Shown: one piece after another, positions 46,100 through 59,018 of the stretch
Layout: every line of letters starts with the position of its first letter
How positions within the stretch are numbered: position 1 is the first letter of the stretch
Source: Cylicocyclus nassatus
Taxonomy: Eukaryota > Nematoda > Chromadorea > Rhabditida > Strongylidae
Direction: 5' to 3'
NCBI GenBank assembly: GCA_958299035.1
Contig: CATQJL010000001.1
Location: forward strand, 52,440,333-52,504,332
DNA: 64,000 nucleotides
The notes under the pieces: model-generated
The model's database searches: none
Told to the model about the DNA's origin: nothing
Seen by the model: the letters and a program-made list of their open reading frames with translations, nothing else
Translations under genes and position numbers: made by a program

Positions 46100-48950
46100 A
46101 AAGAAGATTCTTTTCCGATTCCTACAATTGATATGCTATTGTCTGATACTAATTCCTACCTAGAGTTTACTCTTGAATTTTGTTTCTTTTTCGCTCTGGA
46201 ACCAGGACTTGAGACATGCCATTGCAAAATGTCGTTTGTTATTGGCATTCATAGTCCAGGCTGTTGGCCAATTAGAATAAATTCAAATCTTTCCCATTTA
46301 ATAGAAAGTTGAAGTAAACAATAGCTCCGAAGAACATATCAAGCCGAATTTACTGCAAGGCGTGAAAATCTTGCGTTTTGGTTATGCTTAAAAACGTGTT
46401 GACATATTTCTGTTTACTTTGAGCCTGCGGGAAAGCGCATAATTTTTTCTCCAAAATACATTCATGTAAGTGTATCGAAACTGAACAAGATTGAATTTTC
46501 ACAGATCCGCGCACTCCGACACAGATGCCAATGTCGGAGTGCGCGTTTCTTCTACTTTACGGAAGAATAGATCTCAACAAAAACTTGTTCCATTTCCAAC
46601 ATTTTCTTCTCTAGACGGTTATGTCAGGTTAAGCTGAGGCAAGAAGGTGTCGGATTTCACATCGTGGCATTTCATATTCATTGGATCGTCTCTCGTCCAA
46701 TTACATGAATGCTCTCAGATTACGATGTATGAAATTACCCGTCTCTATGGCCTGCTCAGCTTGATCTGGTGGCGCTTCTGTTTGAAAATTTTTTTATTCA
46801 AATATTGTGTGAATGATGCGCCAATGACTACTACTTTCAACTTTCTCTTTGACTGGGCCATGGGCTAATCAGATTTGAAGTTACAATTAGCGAGAAATGA
46901 GCATGTGAACTAGATGATAACATTTCTTTCGCTTTCATTTCGTAATTATCAAACCTTTAGCTAGTCAAACAGAAGCAAAAGAGAATAAGCCTGTTCGTCT
47001 AGATTTGTTTTTTTTTCATAATTATTCTAAACTTTGCACTCTCGCGACTAATCATATCCTTAGTAAGGCTTGAGGACTTCTAAGGAAAAGGAAGAAAGAA
47101 TCTTGACCAGAAGTCGAGTAACAAATAGTGATTATGCCACTAAAACTGATCATTTTTTTCTGAATTTTCATCATAAATTTGCTTTGAAATTGATTGATGA
47201 TCGATATACGATAAGTAATCATCACATTACTCTACTTCTTGCTTTCAAATCCATTCAACTTTTGATATAACTTATCTTCCTTCGTAAATGAATACTGGAT
47301 GCTTGCGTCTGAGTATTGAATATTCAAAGGTTTGATTCTTCAATCCTTGTATGTATGGTTCATTTGTAAAATCGTGACGACGGATTTGACTGCGGACCTT
47401 GAGCCCACAGGAGCATAACACCCTCATACAAGAATGCATCACCTCAACATTCAACTCAGTCACTTCCAGTGTCCAAGTACTATCATACCTAAGCAGAAAA
47501 ACCGGTCGAGTATAGATCAAAATCAAGAAAATGCTGTTTCCAGAAGGTGCGTGCGTGTCGCGCGCGGTCGCGTCATCGTCACGATTTTTCGGGTGCCCTA
47601 TACTCAACTACCAATCATCGAACGATAGTCAAACAGGAATTAGCACTTGTGCATGTTGTCCTAAAATTACTGTATGGGTGCGGTAAGAATATCCACCGTA
47701 CAGCACCACTAAGCTGACGTTTGAACATCTAAAAATTAGAAAGCTGTGTAGCAGGGTTCCTGCGCGCCTTGAGAACACCACTGAACTTTCTACGAATCGT
47801 AAATTTGTCTAGAGCAATTATATTTTAGAATGTCAAGAGAACAGCTTTTATGATATACCTCGCGCAATTTATAAACAAAGCCATAAGCATTCTGCGACTG
47901 TGAGCTTAGTGTAGGAGTCTTTAGATAGATTGGCTTTCTTCCTGACTATGGCTTGAAATACTCTCTAAAGTTCCTACCGCAACCCAGCAAAAAAAATCTA
48001 AGTTGGACCCACCCGGTAGTAGCTGACGGCAGGAAAGCATTGCAGCATGGAGACAGCGGTCAAACAATGCATCAAACTTCTGAGACACTCCGTAAGTTCT
48101 GTGAGACCTTCTGCATGTTCTGTAGCATAAGCAAATCTTGTTGCCAGAATGTGTGTTCTCGTGGTGCGAGTAAATTGATGCTTGAAAAGATGCAAGATTA
48201 GAATAAGCTGCTAGAGTAGGGTGGACCATTTCTCATGTAGCCAAAATGCCTAAAAAATTATAGACCTTGTCCTTACAATTGCTGGTATCCTAGTGACTAT
48301 GCTGGAAAAAATCTGCAAAAATCCGCTCTGCTTTTTTTAAATCTCATCCAAACTGACAACTCGTCTTGTTAGAATACAGACAGGCACATTGATTCCACTC
48401 AAACATATAAATTATCATTTCTGCAAAACCTCAGTCTGAACGCGAATATGAAAGGCAATCTTTTACTTTTCGGTATATTGGTGTATTTCTTTTTCGGGCT
48501 TCGGTTTCTTTCCTCTTTCGCCCTCCATATTTCTCGTCATTACAAAACGCCTCCTGCCTTCCATTTTCCATTTGGCACCTATCATAACGCTGTGAATGTG
48601 CTGACATAGCCTAAAGCATAGCTCTGGCTTGTCATCGTTGTCTTCTTCAGTTTAGACCAAACATAGGTCTAAGTGGTTTTATTTTTCATTTGTGTGAAAA
48701 GCAGCGAAGCGGTATTCTAGCCGAACTCTTTGTAAAATTCATCTTATTCTTCTACTTTCTGAGATCTAGACAGCAATTGTCGGCATGAGTCTTTGCAGAA
48801 CTTGTGATACACCTTCATACACCTTCATCTTATCAATATTTACCAATCTTCAGTGAACACTCGCCAAACAATCTAGATTCTCAGTTTTGAGCCGGCTAAC
48901 ATGAGCTTCGACCGAGACTGTTTGTGAGAAATGCAGATTACTATATGGGA
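46100..48950. other. AT-rich stretch, repeats only
   Basis: It holds a hairpin at 46506-46543 (GCGCACTCCGACA facing TGTCGGAGTGCGC) and the inverted copy of the 22640-22865 repeat at 47365-47600. Short open frames (46647-46868, 47953-48201) have no recognised motif and no linked exons. Confidence 0.45.
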
Positions 48951-48951
48951 C

Positions 48952-49544
48952 ACTAGCTGGCTTACCCGGCTCCGCCGTATTCGGACCAAACTTGGCACAC
49001 ATACACTTCGGGCCCCGGCGGGTGTCACAGTCCACTTTTCGTTATCGATCGATGTCGATTTTACCGATTTTTATCGATTTTTTTGCAGAGTTCACCTACA
49101 GGGCTAGGAGTTGGCACAGGGGGGGGGGGAAGTGAGCATGGGGATTCCGAATACAATATTAGTTTTTAAAATCGTGCATTACTTTTATCGATTTTATCGA
49201 TTTTTTGCAAAGTTTGAGCTACGGGGCTGGAATTTGGCAGGGGGGTGTAATCGAGCATGCTGATCACCCCCACGGGGGTGATCAGCATGCTCGATTACAC
49301 CCCCCTGCCAAATTCCAGCCCCGTAGCTCAAACTTTGCAAAAAATCGATAAAATCGATATCGATCGATGACAAAAAGTAGCCTATGACACCCGCCGGGGC
49401 CCGTAGTGTATGTGTGCCAAGTTTGGTCCGGATCGGTTCAGAAATGGAATTTTCTATTCGGAACATACGTACAGACAGACAGACAGACAGACATACAGAC
49501 ATACAGACAGACAGACAAACAGACATTCAGCTTTATATATAAGA
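48952..49544. mobile_element. CTAGCTGGC-terminus fold-back element
   Basis: It begins ACTAGCTGGCTTACCCGGCT and ends CATTCAGCTTTATATATAAG after a (GACA)n run. The palindromic centre is near 49270 (GCATGCTGATCACCCC and its inverse). It includes one unit of the 120-bp repeat seen as a tandem array at 53.7-54.1 kb (GGATTCCGAATACAATATTA). Confidence 0.85.
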
Positions 49545-49772
49545 TAAGCAGAAAACCCATTCGAAAAGGGATGAATACCAAGAAAATGCGGTTTTCGTAA
49601 GGTGCGTACTTGTCGCGGGCGATCGCGCCATCGTCATAATTTTTCAAATGTCCTATATTTGAATTGGGTTAGGATGTAGTAACAACCGCCCAAATTCTGA
49701 GGCTTCTAGCACCAAACAAAGCTATCAGTTGGCGCCTATTTTTGAGGAATATGTCTCCCATAAAAATAAGTT

Positions 49773-50490
49773 CTCAGACAATTATTGCGAGCACCCGCGG
49801 CCCCTAACGGTGTCCTTCGGCGGTGCGCGGGCGTCAAATTCTTGTACTGACCATCCGCGGCCCTAAATTTATTTGCTTGGCGATCCGCGACCCAATTTTA
49901 CCATTACGGAAAGGCCGTGGGCCTCAATTATTTTATCGGAACACCTGCGGTCCAAGAAAAACCACACGGGCGAGCCTCGGCCCTTACAGGACTCCATGCA
50001 TCTGTAGTTTTCGGGCAAGCCCCGGCCCTCTAGGCCACGACCCGACAGAACGACTCTGGCGAGCCCCGGGCCTTGCTGGATGCCGCAATTCTTACACGCT
50101 GTGCGCAATGACAAGACAAGTTGTGGTCGTCGAAGTCTCTTGGATGACACAACTGGAGCCTCCGATTGTGGTTATAGGGTTGGAGCGTCGATGGGAAGGG
50201 GTGTGAACGTCACCATGTATTTTTGTGTAGATTGCGTCCTTTATACTAGAGCGGAAGTGGAAACGGCCTCCCAAAATTTTCCGTAATTCGAATACCGGGT
50301 GCGGCCACCCGCGGGTACGAATCGCGCATTTATCGGGCGCTTGTCGGGCCACCCGCTGGAATTAGTCGGGCGCTTATCGGGTCACCCGCGGGCACAGTCG
50401 GGCGCTTATCGGGCACTTACCGGCGCGCCCTCGGGATGGGCGTGGCGTCGCCCGTGGGTGGTCGGCGGGTGCTCGCCATAATTGTCTGAG
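49773..50490. mobile_element. CTCAGACAA-terminus element with GC-rich arrays
   Basis: The left end CTCAGACAATTATTGCGAGC is mirrored by GCTCGCCATAATTGTCTGAG at the right. The left half carries degenerate units of about 45-50 bp around GCGAGCCCCGGCCC (49790-50085). The right half carries units of about 40 bp around TCGGGCGCTTATCGGG (50320-50440). The middle (50090-50290) is ordinary sequence. The flanks read TT on both sides rather than the TA seen at other copies. Confidence 0.75.
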
Positions 50491-50675
50491 TTAGGCATAA
50501 GTTAGGTATAGAGAGCCTTCACGTACATACGTAAATCTAAAGCATATCTTAGTGAGACGTGCCTAAGAAGTGAACTATCACACTTCATGCTGTCATAAAG
50601 CTTTCGTAAGGATACTACCTAACGTCAAAAATTTTCATTCGTAGCTATTGTTTTTCACCTAACTTTTATCTGCAG

Positions 50676-51138
50676 CGAGGAGACGTGACGATCTGTAAGA
50701 TGATAGCTGAGGCTGTGCTATTATTCATTTCAGACCTCAGTAAGCAAAAACCGTAACTGATTGCTCTCATAACGAATGATTGACATTCGGAAGTGTGATG
50801 CAGTCTATCAAAAAGCAATTGGATTTTCTTCGGGTTGGTACTTCGAGATTATTTTTTGTGATAAGATCTTCTGTTGACTGATAAATAAACCTTGTAATGA
50901 TGGAGTTATCGGAACTAGCCATACAATGCTGTCTTCGTTTTTTGACAATCCCGCTATGAAAGCTCGAATTATCACTCTAAACTCACTGATCCGCAAGATT
51001 ATTTTATTTCAAAACTGCTTTTTATCGTCTTGTAAAAAACTTGCATATAATCGGAAACTGTCCTTCTACTCGTCTACCTTTGATCATTTTGCAGTTGAGG
51101 CGTATGCAATCAAGTTCTTGAAAGGAGCATTAGCCTGA
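50676..51138 (+). CDS. possible terminal exons of an unrecognised gene
   Basis: Exon 50676-50739 (after TCTGCAG) reads RGDVTICKMIAEAVLLFISD and ends at GTAAGC in phase 1. Exon 51095-51138 (after TTTTGCAG) continues in phase with EAYAIKFLKGALA and a stop. The signal is two short exons only, and upstream exons were not found. The plus-strand open frame 50926-51138 overlaps the second exon in the same reading frame and is an alternative. Confidence 0.35.
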
Positions 51139-51199
51139 TTCAGTTTTCAAAGATGCTTGAATTCAATTTTGTTGAACTCACATTTAGTCTATTACTCAC

Positions 51200-53515
51200 C
51201 TGAAAATTCCCACCTTGGTTGCCCCAGCAGTTCTTACAAACACTCGCGTAGAAAAACGTCGGCCATTTTTCCTACTTTCTTACGCGCAAATGTTGTCAAC
51301 GACGCAAGGACACCATTTTTCACTGCTAGACCAAAATAGACAGGCTAACAATTGATAACTGATCTAGAATTCAGTTTCAGTGCTATTTATATTGTTGCCT
51401 ATTCTGTTTGGCAGTGCTGGCGTACTTCGTCCGAAAGCAAAGTGCAAAGCCATGTCGACGAAAGTGCCTGCTCATTGTTAGCGCCTCGACTTCGAGTTTT
51501 TGCCATCAAAAGCGAGATTTGCTGCAGCTTTCCTTTTTAGGAATGTTCACGTGCGCGCATCTTGCCTGATTTAATGACTTCGTCCAGTCACGACGCGCTT
51601 TTGCACAGCGCAACTCTAGGTGCTGGAGCGCTAATTGGATTGACGTCCTGGTCGACAAAGTACACCGCCATGGCTAGGCTCCAACTGCACTTCCGAGCCC
51701 ATTGTGAGCGGGATTCTCGTCCCGGAACAGGCTTAGTGTGCCAGTACAGGGTCATTTGTGTTCTGCTTCTACGGCATCAGCCATTAAGCATGGCTGCGTT
51801 TATCCCTTTATTCCCTAATTAACGCCTGCGGACGTGGTTTGGCACGGCTAAAAGCTAATAAAAACGAGCTCGAACGTAATGGAAGACGAAGCAGAGCCGG
51901 AAGATGAGAAACGAGAGTGGTTTGTGGAGGCGTCAGGCGCCACACATTCCCTTTCTGGGCTCTCTGCTTCCTGCGCTCTGCGAAGGTTTTATCTCTTTGT
52001 GTTTTACGAATTATTTCCTCCCGAATCAAGATGAAATGTGTACCAGCAATATGCATTGTATGGCATAGAATTAGAACTAGGTATATGATGAAGAATTCTT
52101 AAAGAAATTATGAACAGTTAGGCCAACAAATTGAACAAAGCAAATTTTTGCATGAAATTACGTTGAATTCTTTCCTTTGACGAATTCTAGTTTAATGTTT
52201 TTAGGAGATGGGCCTATAATGATCGATTGAAAAAAGGGAAGGTGTAGAATATCCTCTACCTTTTTCCACTTTCTTTCCTCAAGGACAATGCTTGCGTTGT
52301 TACGCTGATTATTACGGGTACCAATCTCATGAAACTAGTACTTAGTCTGTAGTAGCTTTTTCTTGCATTTTAAATGCTATGTTTAAGTGCTCATGTCTCC
52401 TTACTTACAGTTACTTGTGCTCTTCGATATTCTAACTTATAAATCAATCCTACTTTTCCATTGACTTATATTCTGATAGATTCGAATGTATAAAATTTTT
52501 CTTGCATACCATAACATTTGCTCGTAAATATTGTCATGGGGCTCAAGAAAGCTGACATAGAAAGTCGCTCTTGTACTGCTAGTCCTTGCTTTTTTGGACT
52601 CCGCTTGATTCGGCTATGTGCTATGATATTTCTTTTTGGAGATTCACTCAACAAATAAGAAGGTAGTTTGAGCGTTTTTATTAGATTTTTCATTCGCACT
52701 CTTGAGCATGACTAGAAAGTCAGTGCGCATGATCCCTGAAGAAATTTGAAAATACTGTCATTTATGGTAACTTATATTAGCAGAATATGGTAAATAACGT
52801 TTGTTTTATCATGCAATATCGCGGCAGGATGAGTTTGAAAATAAGTGAATGGGGTCACAACCGATAGACCAGAGCAAGCTTTACAAACGATTGCGTAAAA
52901 TCTTCTAACCAAATTTAAAAAGTCACTGAAGGCCCAAAAGACTGAAAAAACCGTATATCCATTCAGTAAAATTCTGGGAACTCCCAAATGCTCAAGCACA
53001 CTCAGCACAGTTTCGTTGTTTTCCCATAGCTAGAAATCGAGAAAACGAAATTTGGCATATGCCAAAGCAATCCTGAGCTTTTCCCAGTAGGGTGATTCTG
53101 TAGTATAAACCTTTAAAAGTATAAACTTGAAATTTCAGCTTTTCGCAAAGTTTAGTTTCCAGGAAAAATTGCTTTTTCGCAAAGAAAAACCGAAAACGCA
53201 ACATATTCGCTTTTTGACCTATTATTATTTCTAGCGTTCTGGCGATGGGAAAATCCCACAAACTATACATGTGAATATCTGATGTAAAGAGTACATTATG
53301 CAAATCGTAGATCTCTAAGACATATACGAGCGGAGATACGATTTTTCGGGTCTGAAACATTTTATATTTTGGGTATGAACTTCAGGTGGAACAAAGTTTC
53401 GGCAGTCTCCTACGCCATCTTGTGAAACTTGCCTCGCTCTATCAAATAATATCTTATTCACTGTTTTTCGTGATCACTCTGTCGCGGTAGGATGCAACAC
53501 GACATTATTTTCCGC
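51200..53515. other. stretch without a supported gene
   Basis: A GC-richer part (51560-52060) has open frames on both strands without recognisable motifs. The minus-strand frame 53360-52992 is AT-rich and unlinked. No complete mobile element was resolved. Confidence 0.4.
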
Positions 53516-54722
53516 ATCTTATATATAAAGCTGAATGTCTGTTTGTCTGTATGTCTGTCTGTATGTCTGTCTGTCTGTCTGTATGTCTGTGTGTACGTAT
53601 GTTCCGAATAGAAAATTCCATTTCTGAACCGATCCGGACCAAACTTGGCACACATACACTTCGGGCCCCGGCGGGTGTCATAGGCTACTTTTCGTCATTG
53701 ATCGATATCGATTTTATCGATTTTTATCGATTTTTTTGCTGAGTTCACCTACGGGGCTGGGAGTTGGCACAGGGGGGTAATCGAGCATGGGGATTCCGAA
53801 TACAATATTGGTTTTCAGGATTATAGATTACTTTTATCGATTTTATCGATTTTTTTGCAAAGTTTGAGCTACGGGGCTGGGAGTTGGCACAGGGGGGTAA
53901 TCGAGCATGGGGATTCCGAATACAATATTGGTTTTCAGGATCGTCCATTACTTTTATCGATTTTATCGATTTTTTTGCAAAGTTTGAGCTACGGGGCTGG
54001 GAGTTCGCACAGGGGGGTAATCGAGCATGGGGATTCCGAATACAATATTGGTTTTCGGGATTATCGATTACTTTTATAGATTTTATCGATTTTTTTGCAA
54101 AGTTTGAGCTAGGGGGCTGGGAGTTGGCACAGAGGGGTAATCGAGCATGCTGATCATCCCCAAGGGGGGTGATCAGCATGCTCGATTACACCCCTGTGCC
54201 AAATTCCAGCCCCCTAGCTCAAATTTTCAAAAAATCGATAAAATCGATAAAAGTAATGGACGATCTTGAAAACTAATATTGTATTCGTAATCTGCATGCT
54301 CGATTACCCCCTGTGCAAACTCCCAGCCCCGCAGGTCAAACTTTACAAAAAAATCGATAAAATCGATAAAAGTAATGGACGATCCTGAAAACTAATATTG
54401 TGTTCGTAATCAGCATGCTCGATTACCCCCCTGTGCAAAATCCCAGCCTCGCATGTCAAAATTTACAAAAAATCGATAAAATCAATAAAAGTAATCGATA
54501 ATTCTGAAAACTAATATTGTATTCGGAATCCCCATGCTCACTTCCCCCCCCCCCCTGTGCCAACTCCTAGCTCTGTAGGTGAACTCTGCAAAAAATCGAT
54601 AAAAATCGGTAAAATCGACATCGATCGATAACGAAAAGTGGACTGTGACACCCGCCGGGGCCCGAAGTGTATGTGTGCCAAGTTTGGTCCGGATACGGCG
54701 GAGCCGGGTAAGCCAGCTAGTA
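53516..54722. mobile_element. CTAGCTGGC-terminus fold-back element with a 120-bp tandem array
   Basis: It starts TATATATAAAGCTGAATGTC plus (GTCT)n and ends GAGCCGGGTAAGCCAGCTAG. The left half contains a tandem array with exact 120-bp spacing: GAGTTGGCAC or GAGTTCGCAC begins at 53761, 53881, 54001 and 54121. The right half repeats related blocks inverted, with the turn near 54150-54175. Because 120 is divisible by three, the array gives an artefactual 144-residue open frame. Confidence 0.85.
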
Positions 54723-55238
54723 GTCAATATAACGATGGACTCACAGCAGTCATGTCCTGATCAAGTAAAACATATTGTCGACATATAGATGCCCGTGAGT
54801 ACTTTAACACCGTACTTCATTTGTGAAGGCTTCAGTGCTTACGTTATTCCTATCTTGAGAAAATCCGTACGTCGACAACTCATTTTCTTCTAAGCCTGAT
54901 TAAATACATATTTTTGCCTGAATCACTGCGAAAAAACTCTTTCTCATGATTTCGTATCGCTTTTTGTTTCATGTCAGTCTTACTCAATTACTTGCTTTGC
55001 TTTTGCGAATTTTTGAGCGCTCAACTATGTTGCACTTGCGAGTTTCATTTGATTTCAAATGTAGTACTAGGTTATAAAGCAGTAATATTCAATATTTAAT
55101 AAGAAACGTATGGCCCTTTTCTCTCAGTGATCATCTCAAGCTTGTTGATTTTCTGAAATCGCCAGATTTTCCTTATAACATTGTTGTCATGACTTGTATA
55201 GATAGATTGCTCACAATATTTCAATTACTTTTCTGCAG

Positions 55239-55396
55239 TCAACATGGGTTCGTAATTTGACTGTTGTTCTTCAGTCTCTGCGTGTGGTTCTAGATGTTTA
55301 TGAGACACAATGAACAATCTCGAACCCTACGTTTTGCTGAAGTTTCTCCTAATATTTCAGAAGAGTAAGAGTAAAAAGGCAAAAAAGAGGGCTTAG
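55239..55396 (+). CDS. possible terminal exon(s) of an unrecognised gene
   Basis: After TTTCTGCAG, 55239-55313 reads STWVRNLTVVLQSLRVVLDV... to a stop. After ATATTTCAG, 55361-55396 reads KSKSKKAKKRA and a stop, a basic tail. They may be alternative ends of one gene or unrelated. No upstream exon was found in the adjoining repeat. Confidence 0.3.
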
Positions 55397-56317
55397 CCCA
55401 GACCCGAAATTTCGCATGTTTGATGTGGACTTCCAAGAGCTGGAAAGCCTCAAACGTCCCAACTTATGCAAAGACTCACTGGCTCACCTTGGTGACGGTT
55501 TAGGCATGCAAGAGCAAAAGTGGAAATCTGCTTGTGCATAAAAGTCTGAAGCGGATAGAGTGGGGTGGAGGGAAGATGGAAGTTCTCAAGATGGAAAGGA
55601 TCAATTAGGCATTCACTCATTCTAAATTTGGAACGTGGTCAGTTATGTATTTCTCATTTAAATTACCTACTACTTTTGCATAAATGCTGCCTTTAATGAC
55701 GTAAATCTATTGATCATGTGTACCGAAAAGAATTCCCCATTCTAGGGCATTTTACCCATTCTTGACCTCAGGATTTTTGGGACGCGACAAAATTTTTGCC
55801 AGCCACGCGCTTCTTGCCTTGCTTCGCCCTCGCCGCTCCCCCCTCAACAGGCGGATGCTTTCCAAAATTTTCGCGGGCCTAAAATTGCGAGAGCAGCTAC
55901 TCCCGAATAAATTCATGTAACTAGACTTTGAAGAAACGTTTTGATTATTAGGAAGTAGAAACAGCTTGCTTCGGACGGGACGAAGTGCTATGACCTCAAC
56001 ATTGAAAATTTTGAGTTTTCTGATCTAAAAAGAGACTTGCAGAGAAAGAAAATTTCCATTTCGAGTGTTTCTTCTCAAAAAATGCAGATAGAGCTCATCT
56101 TTCTTTTTTGCTTAAAAGTAGAATTTGAGAAAGTAGAATTTGGCTCTCTATCTGATCCCCTTATTCAGCACGAAATTACTTCGTCCTAGAGTAATGTCTC
56201 AGCTTTTTGAGAACTGTTTATTTTGAAATATCTCACCGAAGGATGATTCTTGATCTCGCACTGAAATTTGCTATCACAGGGTTGTTTTCTTTTCTCAATT
56301 GCTCTGTTCTTTAACAT

Positions 56318-56689
56318 ATGTCTCAAATAACGCATGTTGCACTTGCTTTCATGCAAGCCTTCAATTGCGAGCAAGGTTCCCTTCGTTCTTTGTCTACCTC
56401 CGTCATTGGAGCTTTATTTCGGGAACAGCTTGATGCAATAGCATATGAGCGTCACGCTGAGCTGTTTGTCTTTCCTCGTCATACACGGGTAATGGCAATT
56501 TCTTACGTACGTAGGGACAACGGAACTTTGAGCTCATTAAAACACGTGCTTAAAGTTCTTTTGTTCTTCTATCCTCATTCTTTCATTGCTGAAGCCAAGT
56601 TGTACCTTGCTCCTTTCATCTTAGCATTAGCAGTTTCAGCCAGCCAAGTAGTTGATCATTTCAAATTTTTAGTAAACTTTCCTTTTTGA
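56318..56689 (+). other. 123-codon open frame, unrecognised
   Basis: The frame MSQITHVALAFMQAFNCEQG... has a fairly even composition and ends in a hydrophobic stretch (LAPFILALAVSAS). There is no splice evidence, motif or neighbour to support it, and it may be chance. Confidence 0.2.
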
Positions 56690-56756
56690 TTTATTTTATC
56701 GTGCTGGTAGTCCAGATGCAAAGAGAAACCCTCTGGCAAACATGACACAGGCATGC

Positions 56757-57069
56757 CAGTGGCGTAGCAAGCCTCCCCCCCCCTCCAGTATGGGTCGCGA
56801 AATTCTCGAAAATTACTTACATGATTTATAAAAATGTGCAAGTAACCTGAAATAATTTTCGAAATTTTTGAAAAATTCATTTTAGCCTCGGAAAAAATTT
56901 TTTCCGGAGCGTGGCTGACGGCACGCCCCCTTCTTCTGAATTGTCGGGGTTATGGGAGAATTTCAGGAAGCATACCAGAAAAATTTTCGGAGTGGGTGGC
57001 TAACTCTACGCACCTTCATTAGAAACCCCCCCCCCACTTCCCTGAACGAAAATCCTGGGTACGCCACTG
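56757..57069. mobile_element. CAGTGGCGTA-terminus MITE (hAT-like)
   Basis: CAGTGGCGTAGCAAGCC at 56757 faces GGGTACGCCACTG ending at 57069. The interior has poly-C runs and two AAATTTTYCGGAG blocks. The eight flanking bases differ on the two sides, so a target duplication is not supported. Related GGAAAAATTTTTT blocks occur near 32440-32520. Confidence 0.65.
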
Positions 57070-58200
57070 AGCCTTTCCTGTCCTCCGAGAGATGAATATG
57101 ATTCGAAGGACAAAGCAAAAGCCTTGCTGCCTAAATGTTCAATATATGAAACTGATAAAAATATCCTGAAGGAGCGTCAGAAAAACCCACCTTTTCCATC
57201 AACTTCTACTTATCAGATTGGCAAAAAGATGCTTTGCTTTGATAGGAAATTTCTTCGAAAACCTGATTATCAACTATAGCTTTTTTCTCAATGCAATATC
57301 AAATTTTTTTAATTCAAACGATTAAGTGAATTTGAAAGCGAATTTTTCTGAGAAGTTCATCGCTAAACGTATTGCCACTGTTCACAATGACAGATTTTCT
57401 TGAGGCACCAGTTCCCGTTCAGAATTGAATTGTTTTCTAGAGTTGAAAATTGATTGAAACTACCATTCGACGAAAATCTGTTTGCAACATTTTCATAGAC
57501 ATGAAATAGATTTGGTAATAACAATGACCGAATCTATTCCATGTCTAATCTTTTTCATAAGAATTTGCTGCTAAATTTGGATAATCATTCAGAAAAACTT
57601 TGTAGCCTTGCCTTGAGTCGATAATGTCCAATGAAAGTCCTTTTTTTCTGGAGAGGTTTCAGACTTGAATGATCTCCGTGCTTTTTGACTTTCTATTTGT
57701 AATGCGATGCGTCAATCTCCCCCCATTCTCTATAACGAGGCTCATTACTTCATGTCATTGTCTGCTGCATGATTACAACCTTTCTGCGCAAGAAACCTAC
57801 AAATTTTCAGCCTGGATTTTGCCTGAAAAGCTTGACGCTTAGACATCGTTTTAGCATTCGCAACGACATGTAAGTTCATCGACTAGTCGATGCAAGAAGT
57901 GATTGCTTCGACAAAGGAGCTCCGGATTTCTTATCGATTAGCTCTGTGTAATCTTCGTTGAATCTTTTATTTTTTATAAATGAAGTCTTTCTTTTCGTAG
58001 CTAACATAATATTTCCAAAGAAAGCATGGAGTTCATGCAATTCTTTATATACATACTGGTCCTCGTTTTCCTTTGTGGATCTCCTGTTTCATCCATATAT
58101 CAATGGTCGTTGTGATGTCCCTACTTGATGAACAACATTTGCGCGTAAAAGTGTCCACAGGACGCATTTTCACAGCCCGTAGCCATCTCGAGCGCGCAAG
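57070..58200. other. AT-rich stretch, no gene seen
   Basis: No exon pair with matching phase and no complete inverted-repeat element was found here. Confidence 0.5.
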
Positions 58201-58225
58201 TGATGTCGGTACCGCAGAGCCACTA

Positions 58226-58803
58226 CTCAGATAATCGCCGGGGGCAGGCGGTCCGCAAACTCGCGCTTTTCTGCAGGCGGTCAGCAGGATTTCGGGGCGT
58301 GGCCAAATCTTCAGCGGGCGGTATTTGCGTTTTCTGCAAGCGGGCATCAATACAAAATTTTCTGCAAGCGCTCGTCAAACAATCTCTTTCAGCGAGCGCT
58401 GGCCAAACTTTCAGCAGGCGCTCAGACTCTTTTTACGCAGTTTCGGGCGTACGCCGAGAAAAGATGAGACTCTATGTGGCAGAGGTGCCATCGATGGTTT
58501 TATTACCCAAGTTTGGGGTACTTTCCCTCAGCGGAAAGTACCTGAGGGCTGTGCGGTCCTTCAAAAAGGACCGTGCCGCTCTCAATAATTTTGCATGTTC
58601 TCGCGGAAAATCCGCGAGAATGCGGCCACTGTGCCGCAACTTATGTATAGAAAAACCGCGATAGATCTTCGAGCGTTCGTCTAAAAATTGGCCAAAATTA
58701 TTCCAAATTTCTGCAAGCGGACCACAAAAAATCAGCGAACTATTTTTCCGGTGCCCGCTTGCTCAAAATTCGCATGGCCGCTTGCCCCCGGCGATTATCT
58801 GAG
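58226..58803. mobile_element. CTCAGATAATC-terminus element with GCAAGCGG array and four hairpins
   Basis: CTCAGATAATCGCCGGGGGC at 58226 is mirrored by GCCCCCGGCGATTATCTGAG at 58803, with TA on both sides (58224-58225, 58804-58805). The left third carries TTTCTGCAAGCGGKC-like units, with the inverse array near 58715-58790. Between 58517 and 58640 lie four consecutive short hairpins. No transposase is present. A partial copy is at 23926. Confidence 0.85.
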
Positions 58804-59018
58804 TATATCGGCCTTCGGATTTTCTAGACTGTATATAGTGAATCGTATCACTTATTGCGAGGTGACTTGGTCGTAAATTTCACCCTAATTTCAATTTCCA
58901 GCAACGGGGCGTCTTGAGCAGTTCCAACGCCCCCGCGTGGCTGAGCAATCAACAAAATTTCGTGTCCCGCCCGTGCGTCGACACCGAAGCAGCGGGAATA
59001 TCGATTGGTTCTACGCGC

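Noticed and set aside
53745..54179. 144-codon minus-strand open frame with an internal repeat protein look
   Set aside because: It is produced by the 120-bp tandem array, whose period is divisible by three; mirrored frames appear on the plus strand.
58200..58664. 154-codon plus-strand open frame
   Set aside because: It lies wholly inside a non-autonomous mobile element and consists of its GCAAGCGG array and hairpins.
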